64,000 bases of DNA from Gnetum montanum (taxonomy: Eukaryota; Streptophyta; Gnetopsida; Gnetales; Gnetaceae), in assembly GCA_015680685.1 (NCBI GenBank), contig MNCI01014764.1, positions 18,142 to 82,141 of the forward strand, in the 5' to 3' direction. Below, piece by piece: positions 24,764-34,689 of the stretch (positions are counted from its first letter, which is position 1; every line of letters starts with the position of its first letter). The notes beneath the pieces are model-generated. The model worked only from the letters and a program-made list of their open reading frames with translations. It did not search any database and was not told the origin of the DNA. Position numbers and translations under genes: made by a program.

Positions 24764-24765
<2 letters not shown>
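24198..24765 (+). other. CpG-rich block of unknown origin
   Basis: Markedly higher GC and CpG than the rest of the window (for example CCACGGCCGCACCCC and CAGCGGCGACTTCGGCAGCG). A plus-strand frame of 94 codons opens at 24382 (MAGRSYLGGPENS...) and is rich in Ser/Thr/Pro/Gly; no family recognised. It starts directly after the retrocopy's A-run and ends at a (TA)n tract. It could be a fragment of a non-LTR element's 5' part or of a host gene's first exon; neither can be shown here. Confidence 0.5.

Positions 24766-24797
<32 letters not shown>
24766..24797. repeat. (TA)n microsatellite
   Basis: About 16 uninterrupted TA units, at the junction between the CpG-rich block and ordinary AT-rich sequence. 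Confidence 0.9.
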
Positions 24798-24799
<2 letters not shown>

Positions 24800-27275
24800 T
24801 TGTTTAAGAACTTTATATGTGTACATTACTATTGGGGATTATGATGTTCATTACCTGGGAACCTTTGGTGCATCCTAGTTTCTGCCTTTGGAATGGGCAG
24901 CGCTCTCTATAGTTGTAGTAGAGCTTCCTCTAATTTTGAGTAAAGGTTTTATGGCTCCTAAAATTTGTATCATTAATACCAATATTTGCATGAGAATATT
25001 TCTCTTCGTAAGCAAATTCATCCTTCATCTTCTCCTATTATCAATTCATACCTTAAATTCTTAGGTACGGCTAAAGTTGGGGCATACTAGTTGCACGAAG
25101 TGCCTTGTGTTGTGATTGGTGCTTTTTTAAAACTAAATTCATTTTTTGGATAACAATACATACATGCATACATATATATATAATCTCATTAAGTATGTAT
25201 TAAATTTAATACCACTTGACCATGCTCTCCTTAGTTGGCCATGTTTTAAATAGTCTTAACTTTAAGCCTCACCTTGCCTTTACCTTTGTTACAATCAAAT
25301 TTTACCTTCTTTTACCAAGTTTCACCTTGTCTTGCCTCGTAGTAACCTTGCCAGTGAAATAGGCCCCTACCATGGCTCACTAAGGCCTAAAACTGGCAAC
25401 CTTATGGCCCGCCAAGGCCTAAAACTAGTAAAATGTGACCTTGTTTGACTACATTCTTCCATCACTTGGTATTGCTTAGACCTTGGTTAACTTGATTTAA
25501 CATTAATTAATGTCACTTGCATCAATAAAGCCTTATTTTACTATGTTTGATACCATTTTATGCGGTATTAATCATCATTTCGCCTTCATTTGGCTCCATT
25601 CCACATCGTTTAGCCTTTATTTCACACTCTTTGCTCTAACTTACCTCTTATAGCCTTTGTTAACCATGATTGAATCATGTTTTTCCTTTGCTCTAATGTG
25701 CTTTGACTCATATATGCATTATTATTAATATATTTTACATTATTTTTACATTATTTAACGATTTTATTACACAAGTGCCACTTGATGTGCTTATTTTGCC
25801 ATGCAGGAATGAGCTAGAAGGATGAGGAAGCAAACTCGACTAGTCTTAAAAGACTTAGTAAACCCCTCTCGTGATGTTGTTAAGCCAAATTGATCTTACG
25901 TACTCAAGCCTTAAGCCTAAAATCATTCTGCTATAAATCCATAACACCCTAAAGTAGCCTGATGACCATTAACCTTGAAGCTAGAAACATCACAAAGGAT
26001 CCCTTGGTCAAAGTTCCCATCTAGGACTATGATGGTGAGGAGAAAACACATAGGACCAAGTTCCTCATCAAAACTTAAGTTTGATCATGACACCATCAAG
26101 CCCTTGTTATGTAACATTAAAGCCATCACATAGCCTTGATTACATCTAACACTAACATGTTTGCTTGTAGTATTATTTACCATTGTTGACAAGTTGGAAC
26201 AAATGACTACTGTTGATAACTTTGATGGCCTACAACAAGTGAGCCTTTGTGCTCTATCTCTCTCTCCTTATTTAGTACAATGAATGAACTACAAAACTTT
26301 GTAAATCTAATGCACATTACATAGACTTCCCTATGCTATAACGATGGTAACTTGTTGTGGTCTGGTTTGTTGGTTGTCTCTTGTAGACCTATGCATTACT
26401 TTGTAACAACATCTTTTCTTGGTCTGGTTTTCTTATCCTCTTGGAGTTATGCTTGTAGGGTGAAGCCTAGAGCCATCGCAAAGGTGCAACTCATTCTGAT
26501 AGCAAGTCATCACATGACCTCAAAGTGCAAGATTTAGAGAGTTTGACCTGTTGTACCAAGAGTGCTTGTTTCACCTCATTCCCATCACCATTTCTTGAAC
26601 CCAATCCTATAGCTTGATAATGACCTTCCTCACCCTTAAATAACAATGTTGACCTATGTTCGACATCTAGGCATTGTGGCCATATGACATCTCCTTCGTC
26701 ATGATCCACCATTAAGACCATTGAATGCAACATATCTCATTCAATGAGAAAACCAAATCGAACTGGCCTTGGCAAAGAAACCCAATGAAGGTTTCACCCA
26801 ACAAAAAAACAAAATAATGGAAAAAAATTGCCAAGAAGTAGGAATGACCAATGAAGATCAAAAGCCCAGACTAATGGCTCTGAACATGCAATGGGAGGAG
26901 CCTGATGGCCAAACAAAACTTGGAGTAAGATGTTGGATCCTCAAATGCATATTCCAAGTAACCAACATTTAAAAATACAAAGTGCAAGAGGCCTATTGAT
27001 TGACCAACATGTCAGTGTCACACTATAGCCATGATGTCAACTTTGGAACTTATTGTTAATCCTCATGACCATTTTCTTATAGCCAAATACTACCTCTACC
27101 CTTTGTCACCTCATCATAGCCTTATCCCATCATCACAAGCACTCTTTAGCATGGTTCAACATGACTAAATCAAGAAAAGAAAGGGAATGTTGATGATGGA
27201 CTTATGATGGTATTTTGTATTCTTTGTTGGTGCCTCTTGGGTCAATCCTCTAGACACCAATAAATAGGGGCCAAT
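24798..27275. other. 3' interior of element C, no genes recognised
   Basis: About 2.5 kb without RT, RNase H or integrase motifs on either strand. Contains short repeated phrases around 'ctaaggcctaaaactggcaac' (25379-25430). A TAGGGGCCAA stretch directly before the 3' LTR (27266-27275) is a weak polypurine-tract candidate. Confidence 0.45.
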
Positions 27276-27952
27276 GAAACACCATCAAAATTGCATGTTG
27301 TAACATTATTTGCATTATAACTTTCACCCCATGAAACCTAAGGCTAAACTTCATTGTAAATATGAAGATTGCAACCCAAGAGATGCAATATCACATACTT
27401 TAACTTTTGGGTTTGAAAAATGCCTCATAAGTAATCAAAGCCTCATCCCCCAGGTGAAAAAAGCCATATCATGGCTAAATTTGGGCTTGGGAGGGTTAAA
27501 ATACCTTTTGGACTACCAAAATTGGCATTTTGATGGGTTTTGTGGGGGGTATAACTTTCACTACGCTCGAAACGCTTAACAGTGATGTAACATCATCCAT
27601 GCCTAGTGTGGGGGATATAACTCTTGTCGCCCAATGTTCCTTACACCCCCTAGTGCTACATCTTCCTCATAGGATGGGTCCAACATTGCTCTAGCATGCA
27701 TTTAGCATTGCTCCAGTGTTGGTCTAGCATTGTTCCAATGTGGATCCAATGTTGCTCCAACATGGGTGTTATACTCCCATCGTGGGTGCCATACACCTAG
27801 CATGGGTGTCATCCCCAAGTGTTGCCCATTCACCTCAGCATGGCTCTTGTAGGCCTAGCGTTGTTATTAGAAGGCCTAGCATGGGTAAAATTCTCCTTTA
27901 ATATTTTTAGTAAATAGAATGGTTTTGGTAACTTGGGGGTATCAAAACTTAC
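27276..27952 (+). repeat. 3' LTR of element C, left part
   Basis: Starts TGAAACACCATCAAAATTGC and aligns with 17565 onward. It breaks off at CTTAC (27948-27952), where element B inserted, and resumes after 33946. Confidence 0.85.
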
Positions 27953-27992
27953 TGATGAAGCGCTAAGCAATCAATGCATCAACTAGGCCGCA

Positions 27993-28010
27993 TATACAGG
28001 GCCCTGTATA
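27993..28010. promoter_or_regulatory. 18-bp perfect palindrome in element B U3
   Basis: TATACAGGGCCCTGTATA is its own reverse complement. In the 3' LTR the equivalent (about 33075-33095) is TATATGGGGCCCCGTATA, with core GGGGCCCC. It lies about 80 bp upstream of the TATA box, a plausible U3 control site. Confidence 0.6.
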
Positions 28011-28090
28011 CATAGTTGTGTCAATGCGGCCCCGTCGACGCATCCCTCCATGCATCGATGTGGCCCCGTTTACGCAAAGCCTATTTTAGC

Positions 28091-28099
28091 CTATAAATA
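28091..28099 (+). promoter_or_regulatory. TATA box of element B 5' LTR
   Basis: CTATAAATA follows the GGCCCCGTTTACGC motif and precedes the conserved AAGTTGCCC segment; same placement as in E and F. Confidence 0.65.
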
Positions 28100-28832
28100 A
28101 GTTGCCCTCCACCACACCTAGGTATCTTTCTAGTAGTTGTAGCAAAGCCCTTGCATTTTGTTTCTATAGGAGTTAGACTATTTTCCCAAGTTCATGCCTG
28201 CAGCGTGATGCTTGTAATTGTACAACACCTTTATTCGAGTGTGATGTACTTGGATGCGCACATGACCAGAAATAAAGATCGAGATTACTTCATCATTGTA
28301 GCATTCACTTAGTTTTAATTGTTATTGTTATTTATTATTGTTATTTATTGTTTTCTTAGTTAATATTTCTTTATCATCATTTACTATTCCTATTGTTAAA
28401 TGTGGTATGAGTACAAATTAATCACGAGCATTTAAGTGTGTACTTGGTAACCCAGCAGCATACTTAGGATCTACACTTGGTAATCCCAATAGTAGTCGTG
28501 CACAAGGTCCAAGATGTATACAGATGATTAAGGAATGGATGCTTCATTTTCTTCATTTCCAAGACTTCATTTCCTATTGCTCATTAGTTTAATCAAGATT
28601 ATGTTCCATTGTCTCTAGGAGTAGCACTAGTTTAGGATCACATCATACGCCTCACTCTGGACTAAACCATACGTGACAAAGAAAATACTAGTCTAGGTGG
28701 GAAGACAGTGAACTACAATCAATGTGTAACTATCTAGATACCATAACTAGCCTATCCACGGAGCTCGACCAGATCGTGCATGAACGCTTGTATTCATATG
28801 GTTGAGTGTAGGGGTACCTTGCTGCTCATCAT

Positions 28833-28850
28833 TGGCACCTTTGCCAAGGA
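28833..28850 (+). other. Primer-binding site of element B (tRNA-Asp type)
   Basis: TGGCACCTTTGCCAAGGA, one T after the LTR end. Confidence 0.78.
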
Positions 28851-28973
28851 TGGTGCTAGTTATCTAGATTAGTTATATCATACAAGATTGCTGTAACAAG
28901 TATTAATGATATATCCTTTAGAAAAGAAATTTAATTTAATTTAATTTATTTAAGTCACACATGGTTCACAAAA

Positions 28974-31172
28974 ATGTCTCTCTCACAAGACTATGACAAC
29001 GCAACAACTAGTAGGGCAACTCATTGGAGAACCAACAAATTATATGATAATGAAGATGAAGTCTGGAGTACCCAATTTGATGTAGGGGTCTCCTATGAGC
29101 ATCAATGCAAACAACATTGTCCCAACTCACAACTGCATAACATACCTAGTGATGATGAACCCCTATTGGCCACTACAAGCTTAATGGAAATACAAGAGGC
29201 TATTCAAATAGCCCGTAGGCATTGTAAGGAAAGTTGTCTACCCATGCTTGATTTAAACAACTTTCCCAAGTTTTTAGGAGGCTATGATTCAGATCCACAA
29301 CAACATTAACAAGCCTTCTATGATGCCTGTACATGGAACAATATTGATAATGGGTGGAAAAAAGTTAAGCTCTTTCCTCTAACACTTGTTGGCCAAGAAA
29401 AAGTATGGTATAGGTCATTAAAACCAAAATCAATTCGACGTTGGTCGACAATGGTAGAACTTTTCAATAAAAGATATCAAACCTATGTGAGAGTGTCTGC
29501 CTTGAGGAGACAAATCCAAGAATGGAAACAAGCACAACATGAACCCTTGGACATGGCCTTAGAAAGATATTATGCACTATTAAACAACTGCCCAAGCCAT
29601 GGGTTCTCCAAGGAAAGGCTAATGTACCATATCATAGATGGGCTCCGTAATGAAACAAGGGAGACCCTAGGGATGTACACCCAAGGTCAACTATATGAGC
29701 TACAAACCCATCAACTCCAAGAGCTTATTAAGCGGATAGCAAAAGAAGAAGGAGAAATAACTAAATGGGAGAATGTTGAAAGTTCTCAACAGGACCAAAA
29801 TCTCAACTTAACAAGGGTCCATGATTATGAAGAGGGGAAATCAACTCACTTCAAGGAGGTGGAATCATCTTTGCCAATCCTACAATCACTAGATGAAATT
29901 GAGGAAAAGATTAATAAGATGATGGACTGGGTACATGAAAGATGTGGAGAATATGCCAACATTATTAGAGGAAGAACTATGCCAAATCAAGAAATAGGAC
30001 AGGACACCACACAACAATCGAAACAAAGGGTAGAAGATAATAAGAATAAGAACTCAACTACTAATTTCACATATCAATGTAACTTCTATCTATACGATCA
30101 CCCCAAAGGTCAATGTCTAGTTTTGTCACATTTACATGAGCATTGGGGAGGAATGTCACATCCAGATTTTGTACAGAAATATCAGGTTCAACCACAATGG
30201 CAAAAACCTCAGTCATGGGGAAGGCCACCGCCAACTAGACCATACCCTTCATATGTCCCAACGCCAAATGCTTATTATGTTCAACACCCTGTTTCTCCAA
30301 CAAGATTAGCATCCTCGACCTCACCTCATCGTTATCATTCTCCCAAGTACTATCCACCCATGTCCTCTCCAACAAGATCACCACCTCATGTACCTTACAC
30401 TTCTCCTCAACCTCAATATTCTCATACTTCACCCCCTTCTACCTCACTGCCAGCTATGCCAGAAGATTTTGCACCACAGAACCAACCCACAAACGTTACT
30501 TGTGCTGCTACTGTTAATAGCAATGGAGGTCCTTCACAACATCGAAGGTTTGCCTTCTTTAGACGTGACTGTCAAAAGGGATACCACAGTTCAGAAACCA
30601 CTGCATCCGCCAACTCAGCACAAATCCAACACTGTAGTGCATCTTCCTCTTCAAACCCAACGCCTCATGNNNNNNNNNNNNNNNNNNNNNNNNNNNNNNN
30701 NNNNNNNNNNNNNNNNNNNNNNNNNNNNNNNNNNNNNNNNNNNNNNNNNNNNNNNNNNNNNNNNNNNNNNNNNNNNNNNNNNNNNNNNNNNNNNNNNNNN
30801 NNNNNNNNNNNNNNNNNNNNNNNNNNNNNNNNNNNNNNNNNNNNNNNNNNNNNNNNNNNNNNNNNNNNNNNNNNNNNNNNNNNNNNNNNNNNNNNNNNNN
30901 NNNNNNNNNNNNNNNNNNNNNNNNNNNNNNNNNNNNNNNNNNNNNNNNNNNNNNNNNNNNNNNNNNNNNNNNNNNNNNNNNNNCCAACTATGTCAACTCT
31001 AATCAAGTGTGTGAACCCCAATGGGGTAAGTATGATCAAGTCCCAATATTTCCAACATGCAAGGATCCTAACCTTCCATTTATTAATTCTAGCCATGCTC
31101 AACCATTTTGCTATGGGGGGTATCCTCCATTCTAACAACATAGAATTAATAAATATTTTTCTATTTCTTTAA
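28974..31172 (+). pseudogene. gag: gag of element B (one early stop, sequence gap)
   Basis: One frame starting at ATG 28974 is open except for a TAA at 29307-29309, and after it continues to 31172 (through the gap, whose content is unknown). The Gag core includes FPKFLGGYDSDPQQH, WKKVKLFPLTLVGQ, RRWSTMVELFNKRYQTY (29431-29481) and MYHIIDGLRNETRETLG. The zinc-knuckle position reads C-N-F-Y-x3-H-x4-C, with Tyr for the second Cys. A Pro/Ser/Tyr-rich segment follows (30180-30660). The Ser-Pro/Arg-rich N-terminal extension of A/D/E gag is absent. This is the least decayed coding region in the window. Confidence 0.85.
30670..30983. other. Assembly gap (314 N)
   Basis: Run of N inside element B, near the end of gag. 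Any apparent reading frame across it is unsupported. Confidence 0.99.
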
Positions 31173-33022
31173 TTTTTCAACTTTTTGTTTTCCAATTTTT
31201 CACCTTTTAAATTATTGTTTTATCTTTTTGTCTTGTTATCTTTTTATGAGTAATCTCATCTACGAATAAACCACTCATGTGACTCATTGGTTGAGGTGTT
31301 GTTTTATGCTATCAAGTCTCAGGTGATTATTATTTGGACAACGAACCCACCAAATCCACCCAACCATTCTATTAATAAGAGGTTCTACTCTGGGTATGAT
31401 GATATTCTTGACATCATTAAAACTTAAAGTAATTTTGTGCTTATTATGACTAGAGTGAAAAATGATGGACTAAGAGGAAATGGCCAGGATGTGACATCAA
31501 GGGAAGTTGTGGATTCTTTTTGCTGACATCTGTAGGTGTTATCATCCAACTTGGTTGTACTAAGATCCTTGAAGATCTAATGAAAAATGGAAGTAAGAGT
31601 ATTAAAGGCACCCAATAAAAAAACAAAAAAATAGAGGGAGAAGAGAGGGAGAAGAGAGTGTGCCAAAGCAACCAAACAAAAAGTATGCCGCAAAGAAATT
31701 CCAAGTCACTCCTCCCTTGCACAAAATGCCAAGTGATCATACGCCTTGTTGTCATGGTGCTCTTATGGTTGTCCATCATTGGATGACACAATGCGATGTC
31801 ACTGATCAGAGGAATGGACTTGGTCTTGATTTTGGAGCGACGGGCTAATGACACATTAATGATGCCCTACACTCAAGAATTCATTGTGCCCTAAGTCAGT
31901 TACCTCACATCCCAATCTTTGCAATCCCTTCTCCAATTTGTCTCATCTCGTTGTCCCTGTAATTATGACTTATGTCTTGTATAGCATTGAATTCATATCT
32001 CATCACGGTGGTATTAACATGTGTGTGTTTTATTGCATCGGCATAGATTACATTTAACCCTTCTAGTGCCTACAAACATTTTAAGGTGTGGTTATGCAAG
32101 GGCATTATAGGTTGGAACCTGCTTTGGGGAGGATCCACTTGCATGACTTTTGTAATTTGTACTTGTTACACACCACTACATCATTTTATACCCTCCAAGT
32201 ACTTAATTGCCAAATCTATTCTTTTCTTTATCATCATTTTATCAAACGTTCTTCAAAACCAGGTCTAACATTAAGCTTTTAGTGCAACTTCCTTGAAAAA
32301 TTTCTAACTATAAAATCACACTAAGTAAAGAATTCAACATTTATTAAAGGCAATGAGTAAGGTATGAAATCATTAAAATTTTTTCAATAACCTTACTAAC
32401 AATTGATCTTTGTGTGATTATAGATGACCCTAAAAAGAGGACAATAAGGAGGACCTTCTCAAGGTGCAATTAAACACCCAAGGGGAGGCAAAAGCCAAGG
32501 ATCTCATGTAGAACGTATAGAGAAAGATGCACAATCATTCAACATCCATCAGGGACCTCCTGTCACTGCACAAGCTGGCCAAGAAAAAGGTGGAGAGGCC
32601 GGGGCCCAAGCCTATGAAGAGAAATGATGGCTATCTATGGCATGGCATGTCAAGGCCAATCAAGTATTCTAGTAGCTGTCGTGTCCATGGGAAATGCCAA
32701 CTTCATCAAACATTGGAACATCAACATGGATGGCTCATAATCCTCATATAGAAGAGGAGAAATGTCAAGTGCTTCTTGAATGGTATCAATCTCAGAAGCC
32801 TGATGCATAGGACAAAGGAAAGACACCCATGGAGGAGCCACCACTATCGGGAATCCCATGAGTTCCACAAGTTTTGTCTTTTGTGTTTGTGTCCAAATTT
32901 TGTTTAATTCTCCACTATGGCATGAATTAAATTCTAGTCAGTCAATAATCCCATACCTATCCACTGTGTATTCAATTGAGCTTGTTCCTCACTTTCTTTG
33001 ACTTGAGGACGAGTTGTTATTC
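31173..33022 (+). other. 3' region of element B
   Basis: No pol domain. At 32080-32160 a block (cctgctttggggaggatcca) matches the 3' region of E (44045-44070). At 32424 an ATG follows GTGTGATTATAG, the AG/ATG junction shared with A, D, E, F and G. The short reading after it (MTLKRGQ*) is stopped at once, so the downstream ORF is dead here. Confidence 0.55.
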
Positions 33023-33035
33023 AGTCGTGGGGATA
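33023..33035 (+). other. Polypurine tract of element B
   Basis: AGTCGTGGGGATA immediately before the TGATGA start of the 3' LTR. Confidence 0.7.
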
Positions 33036-33946
33036 TGATGAAGAACTAAGTAGTCGATGCATTAACTAGGTCACATATATGGGGCCCCGTATACACAGCC
33101 GCGTCAACATGGCCCTGTTGACACATCCCTCCATACGTCGACGTGGCCCCGTTTACGCAGAGCCTATTTTAGCCTATAAATAAGTGGCCCTCCACCACAC
33201 CTAGGTACCTTTTAGTTAGTTGTAGCAAAGCTCTTGCAGTTTTTTCCTGCATGAGATAGAATATTTTCCAAGTGCCTACAGTAGGTGTAAGAAAAGTAAT
33301 CGGCTCTTTATTCGAGCGTTGATGTATCTGAGCCCATTGGCGTGATGGAAATAAAGAAAAACTATTCAAGCATTCCTTGTAGCATTTGAAATTAGCTATT
33401 TTATGCATTCAGTAGTTTAATATGTTTATGCTTTGTTAATTGCTTTGATAACTACTTAAGTTTCTATTATTATTATTTCAATCGCTATCACTCATTCGTA
33501 GTTCATAAAGGCCATAAGTACGACCATTTCGAACGTAAATCAAACACTTGGTAAACCCAATGATGCTTAACATCTAGTAACCCAGAAGTGTTAGGATATT
33601 CTCAGAACATGCTCGGAAGATGGGACCGGATACTTATGTTAGGAGTAGTTAAGATTTAGGTTAATATAATCTTAGATTTATTAATATTCTTGCCTTACTT
33701 TCCAAGATCATTAGCTGCCAAAAGGTAAGTAAAAAGCTATAAAAATCATTAGCCTTAGTCTCACTTAACCATCGTAAACAGAACTTCACAAGTGAGATTA
33801 GGAGGACAATGACCATTCTAACCCACAGTTTCACTGGTTAGAGTCTAGTGTATGTTAAGTGCTTACAGTCTATGGAATTCGACCGAGTCGCGTGTGAACG
33901 CCTGTGATTCATATGGTTGGGCATAGGGGTACCTAGCTGCTCATTA
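33036..33946 (+). repeat. 3' LTR of element B
   Basis: 911 bp, paired with 27953-28831. Ends TCATTA, a one-base change from TCATCA, followed by the CTTAC duplication. Confidence 0.92.
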
Positions 33947-34684
33947 CTTACCATACATAAACACCTAGACATAACAACCAATCTATCAACAATTAGGCAA
34001 AAAAATTCCAACCAAATTTATGGCCAAAACCTTATAAAAACTAAGCTCAAACACAATGAAAGGGTTCCATATTTTTAAAAATTCCACCACTTGCCTACAC
34101 AAAGATTTTGAAGTAATTTTCAGTGTGGACTTCATAACCATAGTAGTCATTTTTATCCCCCTAAGATTGTGTGTGGTCCGACACCAACACTAAGCAACCT
34201 AGGCATAGAGACTCCCAACGTGGCTCTTCTTAGCAGCCTAAAACCCCCACATATCTCACCCCCTGCACCACCAACACTACAGATTTGGTGAGGATTGCAA
34301 CAAGGTTCACATTTTCAAGAGTTATGGAGCATCCTAATTGTGGAGCTACAGATTCTAAGCACCCATAGAAGTGAACCCCCTTGGCATCCTCAGGCATCCC
34401 TTGTACACATTTATGGACCCCCCTTTATTTTATAATAAATTTTAAAGTTCAATTTTGCTATATAAGTTGAATTTATTTTCTGTATTTCTGTGCATTTATT
34501 TTCTCATATCTGCATTACATTTTTATTTTTCTACCACCATTTACATTTTCCAAGTCCTTAGGTGACCTATTAAACTATCCAAGGCACCTTGGATCTTATT
34601 TTTTAGAGGCCCTTGGGATCCAAGGTTAAAGTTGTTTCGCTGGAATTTTTTGTTTTCTAGCAATGAAGATTTCCAATCATTACA
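33947..34684 (+). repeat. 3' LTR of element C, right part
   Basis: Resumes with CTTACCATACATAAACACC, matching 18207 onward in the 5' LTR, and ends CAATCATTACA before the ACAAC duplication. Proves that B inserted into a pre-existing C LTR. Confidence 0.88.
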
Positions 34685-34689
34685 ACAAC

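Larger units (their letters stand above)
27953..28831 (+). repeat. 5' LTR of element B
   Basis: 879 bp, TGATGAAGCGC...GCTGCTCATCA. U3 has an 18-bp perfect palindrome (27993-28010) and two GGCCCCGT-centred motifs (28027-28072). A TATA box follows, then R with CTTTATTCGAG and AATAAAGAT, and U5 homologous to A/D/E. Confidence 0.92.
27953..33946 (+). mobile_element. Element B: gag-only Ty3/gypsy element nested in element C's LTR
   Basis: Perfect 5-bp duplication CTTAC (27948-27952 and 33947-33951). LTRs are 27953-28831 and 33036-33946. Primer-binding site and polypurine tract are present. Between them are a nearly open gag and about 1.9 kb of 3' region, with no protease, RT or integrase, so it is a gag-only non-autonomous element (TR-GAG-like). 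R-U5 and gag are related to A/D/E; U3 is not. A 314-base gap (30670-30983) hides part of the interior. Confidence 0.92.
17565..34684 (+). mobile_element. Element C: large non-autonomous gypsy-type LTR element, split by element B
   Basis: Bounded by a perfect 5-bp target-site duplication, ACAAC at 17560-17564 and 34685-34689. Termini are TGAAAA...TTACA. The 5' LTR is 17565-18945; the 3' LTR is 27276-27952 plus 33952-34684, interrupted by element B. Inside are a gag region and an aspartic protease, but no RT, RNase H or integrase was found, so C needed enzymes in trans or lost them. It also contains an RBP45/47-like retrocopy, a CpG-rich block and a (TA)n tract. Without B, C is about 11.1 kb. 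Confidence 0.85.

Noticed and set aside
24766-24797. (TA)n tract as a replication or telomere-associated signal
   Set aside because: A plain dinucleotide microsatellite; nothing else supports a special role.
24950-25010. Reading MAPKICIINTN... as the start of a flavodoxin-like quinone reductase
   Set aside because: Resemblance covers only a few residues and the frame loses similarity at once.
30388-31172. Long open frames running through 30670-30983
   Set aside because: They pass through a 314-base run of N, so continuity is not evidence. Only the frame with Gag domains upstream of the gap was kept.
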